A DNA stretch of 64,000 nt from positions 25,079 to 89,078 of the forward strand of contig JARLHL010000056.1 of assembly GCA_031292275.1 (NCBI GenBank). The letters are read 5' to 3'. Shown one piece after another: positions 9,306 to 17,984 of the stretch. Each line of letters starts with the position of its first letter. The stretch's first letter is position 1. The notes beneath the pieces were generated by a model. That model saw nothing but the letters and a program-made list of their open reading frames with translations. It did not search any database and was not told where the DNA came from. Made by a program: the position numbers and the translations under genes. The stretch comes from Desulfocapsaceae bacterium. GTDB taxonomy: Bacteria > Desulfobacterota > Desulfobulbia > Desulfobulbales > Desulfocapsaceae.

Positions 9306-9396
9306 ATGAACTCCTGCTGCCTCTCTGCAGCATTCAGATATGCCTTGTAGAGAAAAAGAACTCTTGCCGGACCTCTTCACCGGCCTGCGCCGGCCG

Positions 9397-10662
9397 CTAT
9401 TCCCCGGTGATGAGGGTGTCGGGGGCGAACTGCAGGGTGGCGAAATAATCCTCTTCGGTTTCCGCCCGGCGGATAAGCTCCACCGAGCCGTCGACATTGA
9501 GCAGCAGCTCTTTCGGCCGGAGCCTGCCGTTATAGTTGAAGCCCATGGCATGGCCGTGGGCCCCGCTGTCCTGAATGATCAGGAGGTCGTTCTCTGCGAT
9601 GGGCGGGAGCGGTCTCTGGATGGCGAATTTGTCATTGTTCTCACAGAGGGAACCGACAACATCGACGAGCTCTGACGGCTGCTCCCCTTCCTTGCCGAGG
9701 ACCTCGATGTGATGGTATGCGCCGTAGAGGGCAGGGCGCATCAGGGAGGTCATGCAGCCATCCACGCCGATATAGGTCCGGTAGATGTCCTTTCTGTTGA
9801 TGGCCCTGACAATCAACACGCCATGAGGGCCGGTCATGAACCGTCCGCTCTCCATATAGAGGGCGGGGGTATAGCCGTTCCGCCGGTTGAAAGCACTGAA
9901 GAGGTCTGTGACCTCCCGGCCCAGGGCCTCAAGGTCCAGCGGGGCAACTCCCGGCTGGTAGGGAATGCCCAGACCGCCGCCGATATTGATAAAACGGAAA
10001 GTGATTCCCAGCTCCTTCTGGATGTACTCGACGAGCTCCAGAAGGGTTCTGGCCGTCTGGACCATATAGGTATAATTCAGCTCATTGGAGGCCAGCATCG
10101 TATGGATGCCGAACTGGATTGCGCCCCGTTCTTTGGCAAGGCGATAGGCATCGACGATCTGGCTGTGACTGACCCCGTATTTGGCCTCCACCGGGTTGCC
10201 GATGATGCTGTTGCCGGTCCGGAGCGGGCCCGGGTTGTAACGAAAGCAGATCAGTTCAGGCATCCGGGGAACCTTGGCGATCAGCGAGATATCGTCCAGG
10301 TTGAGGATGCAGCCGCCGTCTGCGGCCGCCGCCTGGAATTCCTCCCGGCTGGTGTTGTTGGAGGTGAACATGATATCGCCGCCGCTGCAGCCTGCTCGCC
10401 TGCTTAAGATCAATTCTGCAACGGAACTGCAGTCAAAGCCGAATCCCATTGTCTTCATAAGTGTGAGGATTGCAGGGTTCGGCAGGGCCTTGACGGCAAA
10501 ATATTCACGAAATTCAGGGATTTTGGCGAAGGCTTCCTTTATTCGATTGCCGGTTTCACGGATGCCGGCCTCATCATATATGTGGAACGGGGTTCCGTAG
10601 TGTTCTGCAATTTCCGGGAGTTTTTTGAAAAGGCTGTCTTTGAAGGATCGGGACATCGGCAT
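9397..10662 (-). CDS. lysA: Diaminopimelate decarboxylase
   Basis: A PLP fold type III decarboxylase of 421 residues that converts meso-diaminopimelate to L-lysine, the last step of lysine synthesis. Visible motifs are YFAVKALPNP with the PLP lysine, the phosphate-binding INIGGGLGIPY, ESGRFMTGPHG, the CEN-type active-site loop in GSLCENNDKF, and the C-terminal RAETEEDYFATL. ATG 10662 was chosen because the family N-terminus begins there; another in-frame ATG is at 10656. The ribosome binding site is weak. The repair fusion gene follows 91 bases downstream. Related decarboxylases act on other amino acids, but the C-terminal motifs favour LysA. Confidence 0.88.
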   Translation of the reverse strand: MPMSRSFKDSLFKKLPEIAEHYGTPFHIYDEAGIRETGNRIKEAFAKIPEFREYFAVKALPNPAILTLMKTMGFGFDCSSVAELILSRRAGCSGGDIMFTSNNTSREEFQAAAADGGCILNLDDISLIAKVPRMPELICFRYNPGPLRTGNSIIGNPVEAKYGVSHSQIVDAYRLAKERGAIQFGIHTMLASNELNYTYMVQTARTLLELVEYIQKELGITFRFINIGGGLGIPYQPGVAPLDLEALGREVTDLFSAFNRRNGYTPALYMESGRFMTGPHGVLIVRAINRKDIYRTYIGVDGCMTSLMRPALYGAYHHIEVLGKEGEQPSELVDVVGSLCENNDKFAIQRPLPPIAENDLLIIQDSGAHGHAMGFNYNGRLRPKELLLNVDGSVELIRRAETEEDYFATLQFAPDTLITGE

Positions 10663-10696
10663 GGTGATGCACTCTCGCAGGTAAAAATATAAGTTG

Positions 10697-10930
10697 TTAA
10701 ATTCGGCAGCAGGGGAGCAGTTGAATGGAGACCGGTCCGGAGCCCGTCTGGTCGGCCTGGTGCACCGGCTGGGCATTGTCTCTAGGGGGCGATTGCTTTT
10801 TAAAACAATCCGCTGCGATAAGGACGCCGCCGTTGTTTTTTGCCTCAGCGCGGCAAGGTTCTGGCCCGCTTGCGGCAGCGATCCTGGAAATCAGAATTTT
10901 GATTGGGTTGTGACTGATATTATCGAGCAT
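10697..10930 (-). CDS. Doubtful small protein upstream of lysA
   Basis: A 77-residue frame beginning MLDNISHNPIKILIS. GAGGAG lies about 10 bases before its ATG and it ends 34 bases before lysA, so it could be the first gene of that transcript. There is no recognisable domain, signal peptide or membrane segment, and its composition is not clearly protein-like. An ATG at 10939 is also possible but overlaps the ribosome binding site. Confidence 0.35.
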   Translation of the reverse strand: MLDNISHNPIKILISRIAAASGPEPCRAEAKNNGGVLIAADCFKKQSPPRDNAQPVHQADQTGSGPVSIQLLPCCRI

Positions 10931-11711
10931 TTTCCACATTCTCCTCTTTTGTCGAAAAATATACGCAATACGTCAACAAGTCGAGAAGTATATGCTCGGA
11001 AATTTGAAAAAATGAGAGACGAGACATCCTTTCCATTTTATCCGCAGGCCCTTTGGGACGGACAGCCCTCTCTTCTGGCAAAGAGGTTTTCATCATTGCC
11101 GGGATCGACGGAACTCGGGTGTGATGGCAGACGGCAGACCAGTCGAGGGTAAAACGCTGCCGAGGACCGAAATTGTCGATGGGGATAACGTACTCCGAAA
11201 GGAGTGGGGCTTTCTTCATATCGCCTGGCCTCATAGTGCATGCAGGTCAGTTTTTCTGCGGGTATTGTTTGTGAAAATTTTGTATATACCAATGTTCACT
11301 GTAAATCCATCATTGTGTCTGGCTGAGGCGTATTCATGAAAAGAGGATGTGGAGGTAGAGATTTGTTGAAAAAAAACAGGTGCTGAGGGGGGTGTTTGGT
11401 CTGAACAATCGGAAAATGCAAATTATTTTTTAATTGTCGCTTGGATCTGCGATGTGTTTTTTTACGAAAATAATAATGGTGAATAGATGATATTCATTGT
11501 TATAATTACGAGGTTTTAATCTCTGATTTTATCATCCATCTACTGGTGAAGCAGTACTTGGACGTGCCGAAAGGGCCGAAATATCGGGCCCGTCATTCCA
11601 GAGACCAAAAATGATCGCGCAGCCTTTGTCTCTCTCCAGCACAGCGAAACCGGGAAATATGCGAGGGTATGGCGGTTATTATATTCAAAAGTCGTAACAG
11701 GAGAGTAGGAG
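10931..11711. other. Long divergent intergenic region
   Basis: About 780 bases between the lysA side (minus) and the sensory cluster (plus). 11192-11205 is ACTCC-GAAA-GGAGT, a perfect hairpin with a GNRA loop on the plus strand. 11340-11530 is A+T rich. 11480-11496 is a perfect inverted repeat TGAATA-GATGA-TATTCA just before a TATAAT (11501-11506), a possible operator/promoter for the plus-strand gene, though the -35 is poor. Short ORFs here look random. I could not assign a riboswitch class. Confidence 0.4.
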
Positions 11712-12185
11712 ATGAATTCATCGACCGGTGACCTTGCCGCGATGGTTTTTAAGCCGGTCCTCATCCAAGGTGACTTCGGGAGTTTGTCGCTTGATGGACC
11801 AATGCTGCGCGTTCTGATGAGTCTGGATGGGGAGTTGACGCTTGGGCAGGTGGCACGGAAAATTGGTATGAGCCTGGCGGATATCGGCCAGGTAACGACG
11901 AGATTGGCTGGCCTGAATCTGGTCCGGCATATCAAAATTCAGGGACGCCCTCTTGATCAGGAGTTTATTGATTTCCTGATTGCCAGGATGTCATTTGCCC
12001 TTGGTCCCTTAGGTGAGGTTGTTGTTGAGGACGGACTGGAGGCGTTGGGTGGCGATAGAGATAATTTCCCTTCATTTCGGGCAGCTGAGCTCATTAATTT
12101 TTTATCTGCAGAGATTGCCAGAGAGGACAGACGTATTGAATTTAAACAGGCAATGCTGAAGAAAATTAAAGAAAAAGGGTATTGA
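11712..12185 (+). CDS. Winged-helix-like hypothetical protein (DUF8082-like C-terminus)
   Basis: 157 residues. The N-terminal half has a winged-helix-like pattern (about 28-75: LSLDGPMLRVLMSLDG, QVARKIGMSLADIGQVTTRL). The C-terminal half, GPLGEVVVEDGLEALG through FKQAMLKKI, resembles a domain often found with roadblock and DUF4388 proteins, where a small helical bundle follows a nucleotide-independent regulator. The function is unknown. TAGGAG immediately precedes ATG 11712. It is the first of four same-strand genes (to 15378) that share signalling themes. Confidence 0.7.
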   Translation: MNSSTGDLAAMVFKPVLIQGDFGSLSLDGPMLRVLMSLDGELTLGQVARKIGMSLADIGQVTTRLAGLNLVRHIKIQGRPLDQEFIDFLIARMSFALGPLGEVVVEDGLEALGGDRDNFPSFRAAELINFLSAEIAREDRRIEFKQAMLKKIKEKGY

Positions 12186-12303
12186 TTTTTGTCTGGAGAT
12201 GAGCCGATCGGAACGCAGATCTGGTCAGGGGACGAAGAGGCGGTCCGGCTCTGCTCAAGGCGATTAATTCTGAAGCGGGTTTTGAGCTTAAAGGAGTGTC
12301 TTT

Positions 12304-13632
12304 ATGATTGTTATTTGTGAGAAATGTGGATTGAAATATAAGGTCGATCCTTCAAAAATCAAAAAGGATTCGGCGCGACTGACATGTAAAGGTTGTGCCT
12401 ATGTCATCACTGTCGGCAAACCGCAGTTCACTGCGCCGGCTCTGCCTTCCGAGTCTGCCGAAAAACGCATGTCCGGTATTGAAGCGGGCGGCAGCATAGG
12501 ATCCTTTCAAGACCCGCTGGACTCGGGCGATACCGGCGTCAATTACCTCAACCTGGAGGGAAAAAAAGCGGGAATCGGCTTGAACGCCAAGGTCATTATC
12601 ATGCTGCTGCTGGTCAGTCTTCTCCCGGGCGTCGCCTATTTCGCGATATCATTTAACCAGACAAACCAGCGTATTTATGAAGAAACAAACAGGTCTGGGA
12701 TGCAGACCACGGAGTATCTGGTCAAACAGGCTGATGAATGGGTTGACAAGAATGCCAGGTTGATCACCATGGTTGCCGGTCTGCCGCAGATGCCGTCGAT
12801 GAATCGGGAAGCCCAGGAGGCCATCATCAAAGATGTTCAGAAGAAATACCCCTGGATTTATCTGATTCACGTCTTGGATATGACCGGAATGGACATATCC
12901 CGAAGTGACGACGGGCCATTGACGGACTACTCTATGAGGAGGTATTTCCATGAGTGCCGGGAGGGGAAAGAGGTCAGCTTTGAAAATGTTATCGGCCGGA
13001 CCAACAAGAAACCGGGACTGATGCTGGCTGCGCCGATACGAAACGACGGTCAGGTCGTGGGTATCCTTGTCTTTGCGACGTCTTTTGATCAGCTGACGCA
13101 GATTGTCATTAACTGGAGACAGGGGCAGATGGGCTCTGTTTTCATCGCGGACAAAGAAGGCAAGGTCATCGTTCACCAGAATGAGAGTTTTATCCAGGAT
13201 CAGAAAGATTTCAGTGCGCATCCTCTGGTCGTGGCCGCGCAGAAGAAAATCAAGGATCTTGTTGAGTTCAAGGATTCCGATAATGTGGAGATGATCGGTT
13301 TTTCCAGAATGACAGGTCTGGGATGGACGCTTGCCCTGGAGCAGAATAAAAATGAGGCGTATTCGCTCCTGAAAAAAACCCAGACCGGTGCAATCATACT
13401 CTTTGTCGCAACAGTTATCGGAATCATCATTACGGCATATTTTGCAAGCCGGGCGATAGTTGCGCCTATACGCAGACTCACCGATGCAGCCAATCGTATC
13501 AGTGTGGGAGAGCTGTCGGTTCAGATCGCCAGGACTTCCCATGATGAAATCGGGGACCTTGCCGATGCCATTACAAGGATGCAGGATAGTATCCGTCTTT
13601 CCATCGAACGGCTGAGACGAAAAAAAAGATAA
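12304..13632 (+). CDS. Membrane receptor: MJ0042-type zinc ribbon, double-Cache sensor, HAMP, no output domain
   Basis: 442 residues. An N-terminal zinc ribbon (CEKCGLKYKV and CKGC, residues 5-33) is followed by a Gly/Ser-rich linker, a membrane helix (about 98-118, VIIMLLLVSLLPGVAYFAI), a periplasmic dCache-type ligand domain (about 125-350), a second membrane helix (about 361-382) and a HAMP domain ending SIERLRRKKR. No methyl-accepting, kinase or GGDEF domain follows HAMP, so it must signal through a partner, perhaps the neighbouring REC-DUF4388 protein. MJ0042 ribbons are common in deltaproteobacterial regulators. An alternative is a receptor that lost its output. It is 118 bases after the winged-helix gene. 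Confidence 0.88.
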   Translation: MIVICEKCGLKYKVDPSKIKKDSARLTCKGCAYVITVGKPQFTAPALPSESAEKRMSGIEAGGSIGSFQDPLDSGDTGVNYLNLEGKKAGIGLNAKVIIMLLLVSLLPGVAYFAISFNQTNQRIYEETNRSGMQTTEYLVKQADEWVDKNARLITMVAGLPQMPSMNREAQEAIIKDVQKKYPWIYLIHVLDMTGMDISRSDDGPLTDYSMRRYFHECREGKEVSFENVIGRTNKKPGLMLAAPIRNDGQVVGILVFATSFDQLTQIVINWRQGQMGSVFIADKEGKVIVHQNESFIQDQKDFSAHPLVVAAQKKIKDLVEFKDSDNVEMIGFSRMTGLGWTLALEQNKNEAYSLLKKTQTGAIILFVATVIGIIITAYFASRAIVAPIRRLTDAANRISVGELSVQIARTSHDEIGDLADAITRMQDSIRLSIERLRRKKR

Positions 13633-13881
13633 ACGTTTTATTGATAGTTTATCTGCACCCTTGTATTGTATTTATAGAAAAGATTGTTTGAGCTGCTGCC
13701 TGGCCATGCCGAAGTGATGAGTTTTCGCACTATGTCGTGGCTGGCATCTGGTCCGGCCCTGCCGGTTTATTGGAGACGCGTTCTGCAGGAGATGTCGGAT
13801 TATCCCCGTGAGGCCGTGAGCTGCAGTTGGGCTGATCCGGCTTGATGATGCATTGCAATAGTTATAAATAAGGTTGAATTG

Positions 13882-14952
13882 ATGCTTCGTAACGTTCTTT
13901 TTGTCGACGACGACCAGATAATGCTGCTTGCTCTGCAAAAGAGGCTGGCAAAATACAACGATACCTTTTCAATTATCCTTGCTGAAGACGGGTTCGACGC
14001 AGTCCGGAAACTCAAGGAAAATCCGGTCTCTCTGGTTGTGCTAGATTTGAAGATGCCCCGCATGGATGGGGTCAGCCTGCTCTCTCATCTATCGGGTAAC
14101 TACCCAGATATTCCCGTAATTGTGATATCCGGCTACCGTACCGATGAGATGCGCAGGCTGGCCAGTGAAAAGGAGGTTCTGGCCTATATCAGCAAACCCT
14201 TCCAGCTTGACGACCTGGCCAAGGTCGTTCTCGGTGCCCTGCGGCGGGAGGCTGAAGGAGGAACGCTGCACAATGTCTCTCCGGTTGTCTTTTTACAGCT
14301 GATGGAGATGGAGTCGAGGACGTGCACGATACGGGTCATCGACGGGGGCACCGGAAAGGGAGGCGTTCTTTTCTTCAAGGAGGGAGGACTGTACGATGCC
14401 CGAGTTGATCAGATCAAAGGGATCGATGCCGCTTACATTATTTTTACCTGGGAGAATGTAACGCTTTTCATACACAATGAGTGTCAGGTGAACGTCAATG
14501 TGATCAACAGTACGCTGCAGCCCATCATCATGAAGGCTGTTGAGATGAAGGATGAACAGGGGGCTGAGATCCCCGAGAATGAGGAGGCACCTGAGTCCCT
14601 TGCGTTTGAAGATGTCCGGATAGAGAATTTATCTCCTCAGCAGGGTGAAAAATCGGGGGCTGCGTTGATGAAGGAACCCGCCATCGAGAGGATTCGTAAT
14701 CTCCTGCAGCGGGAGATCGGAGAAAAGTCGGGAGTGGAATCCATCGCTCATGACGACCAGGTTGATGATGTCGTACATTCCATGTCCGAGCTGGGGATGA
14801 TGTTCAATTTTGGTTCGTTAAAGGTCGGATATGTTGATCGCGGTATGGAGAGCGACGAGGTCATAGTGCCGGGCGCACCCTCAATTGTCATAAAGGTCAG
14901 CCGGAAATGTCCGCAGGACAAGATATTGGAAGTTTTGAGGACGCGCCTCTGA
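13882..14952 (+). CDS. Response regulator with REC domain and DUF4388-like region
   Basis: 356 residues. Residues 1-120 form a receiver: acidic pocket FVDDDQ, phosphoacceptor Asp in LVVLDLKMPRMDG, Thr/Ser in VISGYR and Lys in YISKPF. Residues about 133-225 (VVFLQLMEMESRTCTIRV, GVLFFKEGGLYDAR, AAYIIFTWE) match the DUF4388 pattern, a non-enzymatic output domain of delta-proteobacterial regulators. The C-terminal roughly 130 residues are an acidic linker and an alpha/beta domain I cannot name. The start at ATG 13882 is preferred over the adjoining TTG. It lies between the Cache-HAMP receptor and a roadblock-like gene, which suggests one pathway. Confidence 0.85.
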   Translation: MLRNVLFVDDDQIMLLALQKRLAKYNDTFSIILAEDGFDAVRKLKENPVSLVVLDLKMPRMDGVSLLSHLSGNYPDIPVIVISGYRTDEMRRLASEKEVLAYISKPFQLDDLAKVVLGALRREAEGGTLHNVSPVVFLQLMEMESRTCTIRVIDGGTGKGGVLFFKEGGLYDARVDQIKGIDAAYIIFTWENVTLFIHNECQVNVNVINSTLQPIIMKAVEMKDEQGAEIPENEEAPESLAFEDVRIENLSPQQGEKSGAALMKEPAIERIRNLLQREIGEKSGVESIAHDDQVDDVVHSMSELGMMFNFGSLKVGYVDRGMESDEVIVPGAPSIVIKVSRKCPQDKILEVLRTRL

Positions 14953-15030
14953 TCCCGTGAAGGGAGAGATTGATTGCTGGCGTGCATGTTTTTATGAAGA
15001 CCATCTGAAAGAGAAAAATACAGAATCAAT

Positions 15031-15378
15031 ATGAAAAATCTTTTCCATGATATTCTTGACATGGATGGTGTTCATGGACTTGTACTGCTCTCAGAAAACG
15101 GCACGGTCTTGTTCGAATCCCCGGACAGCGTTCAATTCAGGCCTCAGCGAAGCATGTTGAGCTGGAAGAGCATTATCGATTTGCTGGGGGATTTTCAGGA
15201 AATGAACCTTATATTTGAGCTGGGGCGGTGCTATCTGCGTCAGACTGAAAATGGGTATCTGGCCATCAGTATGGGACCAATGGTCTCCATGGCCATGATC
15301 AAACTGAGTTGTGATATTATCCTGCCGCAGTTGAAGAAGACCAAAACCGGGGGATTCAGGTCGTTTTTCCGGAGGTGA
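15031..15378 (+). CDS. Roadblock/LC7-like small protein
   Basis: 115 residues. The pattern MDGVHGLVLLSENGTVLFES followed by a five-strand alternation ending in YLAISMGPMVSMAMIKLSCDII fits the roadblock/longin fold (as in MglB), which usually regulates small Ras-like GTPases or acts as a scaffold. No GTPase is encoded nearby. It is the last gene of the four-gene sensory set, 78 bases after the REC protein. The assignment rests on pattern and context, not on a conserved catalytic motif. Confidence 0.6.
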   Translation: MKNLFHDILDMDGVHGLVLLSENGTVLFESPDSVQFRPQRSMLSWKSIIDLLGDFQEMNLIFELGRCYLRQTENGYLAISMGPMVSMAMIKLSCDIILPQLKKTKTGGFRSFFRR

Positions 15379-15589
15379 TCAGATCCTTTCGGCAAAGGCG
15401 AAGAGGAGGCATGCCCAGGGATGGCGGTTTTCTGTTGCATTGTGATTGCATCTCTTCGTCCCGGTGGCATGCCCGCGTGATACTCCGAGAGGGCTGTTTT
15501 TTCTGAAATACTCAATTTTTAAATCCGATGGCGGCCCCATTGGTTCCGTTCCGCCACATTTTCCTTTCGTTTCCGGGTCCGGCAATACG

Positions 15590-16090
15590 ATGATAACCTG
15601 TTTTCCGCCTCTGGTCTCTGCCGAGGCAAGGATCCTGATTCTGGGGAGTTTTCCCGGTGATGCTTCCTTGCAGCGGCGGGAATACTATGCTCATCCCCGG
15701 AACGCATTCTGGTCTATCGTCCAAACGCTCCTGAGACTCGAAGACGGCCTTTCCTATGTTGAACGGGGGCAGGCCCTGGTGTCTCATGGAATTGCTCTTT
15801 GGGACGTGTTGTCGACTTGCGAAAGAAAGGGAAGCCTGGATTCCTCCATTGATGACAGGACTATCATTGTAAATGATTTTAGGCAATTTTTTCGCCAATA
15901 TCCAGGGATAGGATGGGTCTTTTTCAATGGAATGAAGGCGGAGCGGGAATATCAAAAAAAGGTCTTGGGCTCGCTGGGACCGAACTGCCTGCAGTATCGC
16001 AGGCTGCCCTCGACCAGTCCGGCAATGGCTACGCTGAGCAGGGAAGACAAACTTGCCCGCTGGACAGAGATTATGGAAAAAATCGGCTGA
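15590..16090 (+). CDS. DNA-deoxyinosine glycosylase (HDG family, uracil-DNA glycosylase superfamily)
   Basis: 166 residues. RILILGSFPGD and REYYAHPRNAFWSI are the signature motifs of the hypoxanthine-DNA glycosylase branch of the UDG fold, and the late PSTSPAMA segment fits the second catalytic loop. It removes deaminated adenine (hypoxanthine) from DNA. The frame extends upstream to 15446, but the extra residues show no family similarity, so ATG 15590 is preferred despite a weak ribosome binding site. It seems to be a stand-alone gene. Confidence 0.85.
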   Translation: MITCFPPLVSAEARILILGSFPGDASLQRREYYAHPRNAFWSIVQTLLRLEDGLSYVERGQALVSHGIALWDVLSTCERKGSLDSSIDDRTIIVNDFRQFFRQYPGIGWVFFNGMKAEREYQKKVLGSLGPNCLQYRRLPSTSPAMATLSREDKLARWTEIMEKIG

Positions 16091-16213
16091 GATCTAAAAG
16101 GGTGCACGCCCCTGGGACCAGACCGCGGGGCGGGTGTTTCTGGCGAAGGAGTTCACAGTCAGTCTCCAGCAGATTCCGGCAGAGGGAGGCCGGCGAGGCA
16201 GCCGGCCTCCCGT

Positions 16214-16486
16214 TCAATGTGTTCTTGATGTGATGGTCTCGGGATCCGTCGACTTTCGAGTTTCCTGCGGTGCAGGGTAGTCTCTGGTGGCCGGATCTGT
16301 CGGCTTGATGACGGCCTGCGGCCCATCGGAGCTGTATCCCTCAGGCTCGCGGAGGATGGAGGAGACGGTCTGCGGGTCTGTGGGGCGGGTCTTTTCGGGT
16401 TGAATAAAACAGCCGCATAAAAGAGGCGCCGCGATGAGCAGCGCCAAAAAGCACATGCCCGATTTTCTGAAATTCCTGAAGACCAT
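16214..16486 (-). CDS. Small putative lipoprotein
   Basis: 90 residues. The basic start MVFRNFRKSG, hydrophobic stretch MCFLALLIAAPLL and a Cys in LLCGC resemble a lipoprotein signal peptide, although the -2 residue is an unusual Cys. The mature part is short, Pro/Thr-rich and probably disordered (repeated PTDP/STDP and SSI motifs). ATG 16486 is preceded by GGAGG at good spacing; the ATG at 16498 overlaps that site. The function is unknown. Confidence 0.6.
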   Translation of the reverse strand: MVFRNFRKSGMCFLALLIAAPLLCGCFIQPEKTRPTDPQTVSSILREPEGYSSDGPQAVIKPTDPATRDYPAPQETRKSTDPETITSRTH

Positions 16487-16783
16487 CTTGCCCTCCACCC
16501 TTGAAGTATTGAAAATGACATCATAATTAATTTTAATTATATAATTTTACAATCAATAAATATCTATCAAATCGAAAAAATTAAATCAAGTTAATTATGA
16601 TGCACAAAGATGACGGGATTAATTTTAACCTCCTTATAATGCTTGAAAAATAGCAGTGACAGCGATGAACAGCAAGAGGACGGGGGGCTTTGCGGGCTTT
16701 GTGCGGATTCCCCTTGCCAGTGAGACGAAAAAGCGGGGGCCGGGATCCTTTTCTCTTGCGGTTAAACGGTTCCGCTCGGTAGT

Positions 16784-17869
16784 ATGGCCGACATGAAAAA
16801 CGGGGAAGGACTCATAATTCCGGAGCAGCTTGCAGGGCTCATGTACAGTGCGGGGCTGATTTCCAGAGAGAAAGCCGATTCTCTTCTCTCTGCGGTGGAT
16901 ATCCAACCCATACAGAGTGATGGGTCCTGTCGGCGTTTCCTGCGCATCGGTCTTGATGGCAAGGCCCTCTGTCTGGCCGTGGCGCCGGCAACGGCCGAAG
17001 GCAAGGATCTGCTCGAGGCAAGTGCCGCCGGAGCCATTGGTCTGCATCTTTCCCGTCGGCAGGTCCCCGTCCCCGCCATCTACGGCTGGCATCGGCAAAG
17101 CGGGCTGATCCTCTATGAGGACCTGGGCGATATCAGACTGTATGACCTGCTGGAGCAGATGTCTGCTGCGGGCCTGCGATCCCTCTACCGGCAGACCATC
17201 GATCAGCTCATCTTCATGCAGCGGTCCGGCCTCCGGGGTTTTGATACCGGCTGGTGCTGGGAGAGTCCCCGTTATGATCAGGAGCTGATGGTCGCCCGGG
17301 AATCCCGATATTTTCTGCAGGCATTCTGGAAGGATATGATGGGACGCGAGGTGCCGGAAGGGATCGATGAGGAATTCCGGGAGATTGCGGCATTGGCGGA
17401 TCAGGGCAGCGATGATGTCTTTCTGCACCGGGACTTTCAGTCGCGAAACATCATGATAAAGGATGAAGCGGTCCGGTTCATTGACTATCAGGGGGGACGG
17501 CTGGGCGCGCCCGGATATGACCTGGCGTCTCTTCTGCTTGATCCCTATGCCTCGCTGTCTGCAGACCTGCAGGCGGACCTGCTGCAATACTATCTGGAGA
17601 GGGTAAACGTCGGCCATTCTGTTGATGCCGGGGGCTTTCTGCGTCAGTATGCCTTTCTGGCCCTGCAGCGCAATCTCCAGATCATCGGGGCCTTTTCTTT
17701 TCTCAGCAGGGTGCGGCAGAAGACGTTTTTCAGCCGCTATATCGACCCCGCTCTGTGCATGTTGCATGACCGTCTTCAGGATCCGGTCTTCGTTTCCTTT
17801 CCCGTACTGCGCGGGATGGTCGATGCGGCTGTGTCGGCGGAGAAAGCAGAGGCGTCCGCCCGCCAATAG
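16784..17869 (+). CDS. Phosphotransferase of the AmgK-like (anomeric MurNAc/GlcNAc kinase) family
   Basis: 361 residues with an aminoglycoside phosphotransferase-type kinase fold. FLHRDFQSRNIMIKD is the catalytic Brenner loop (His, Asp, Asn) and FIDYQGG is the metal-binding motif, followed by GAPGYDLASLL. The ILYEDLGDIRLYDLL segment and overall pattern match AmgK, which phosphorylates MurNAc or GlcNAc at C1 in peptidoglycan recycling. A MurU nucleotidyltransferase is not present next to it, so the substrate is inferred. An alternative start is ATG 16793. der follows 115 bases downstream. Confidence 0.75.
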   Translation: MADMKNGEGLIIPEQLAGLMYSAGLISREKADSLLSAVDIQPIQSDGSCRRFLRIGLDGKALCLAVAPATAEGKDLLEASAAGAIGLHLSRRQVPVPAIYGWHRQSGLILYEDLGDIRLYDLLEQMSAAGLRSLYRQTIDQLIFMQRSGLRGFDTGWCWESPRYDQELMVARESRYFLQAFWKDMMGREVPEGIDEEFREIAALADQGSDDVFLHRDFQSRNIMIKDEAVRFIDYQGGRLGAPGYDLASLLLDPYASLSADLQADLLQYYLERVNVGHSVDAGGFLRQYAFLALQRNLQIIGAFSFLSRVRQKTFFSRYIDPALCMLHDRLQDPVFVSFPVLRGMVDAAVSAEKAEASARQ

Positions 17870-17885
17870 CCAAGAGGACCGTCCG

Positions 17886-17904
17886 CCTCCGGCTTGTAGC
17901 CGGA
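17886..17904 (+). other. Hairpin between the amgK-like gene and der
   Basis: CTCCGGC-TTGTA-GCCGGAG is a perfect 7-base stem just after the kinase stop codon. It lacks a following T-tract, so it is not a textbook terminator. It may stabilise or separate transcripts. Confidence 0.35.
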
Positions 17905-17984
17905 GCAGTGATGCCGATGATAAAAGGAGTGCAAAGCACGTCTTTTTAGGGTAAACACACTTTTTTTCTCAAGAGGAATGCTTC

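Noticed and set aside
11040..11210. Possible riboswitch or structured RNA before the lysA side or the sensory cluster
   Set aside because: Only one clear hairpin with a GAAA loop; no consensus of lysine, c-di-GMP, TPP or other class could be matched.
10920..11234. 104-codon minus-strand ORF upstream of the lysA region
   Set aside because: No domain, no signal peptide and no good ribosome binding site; composition looks random.
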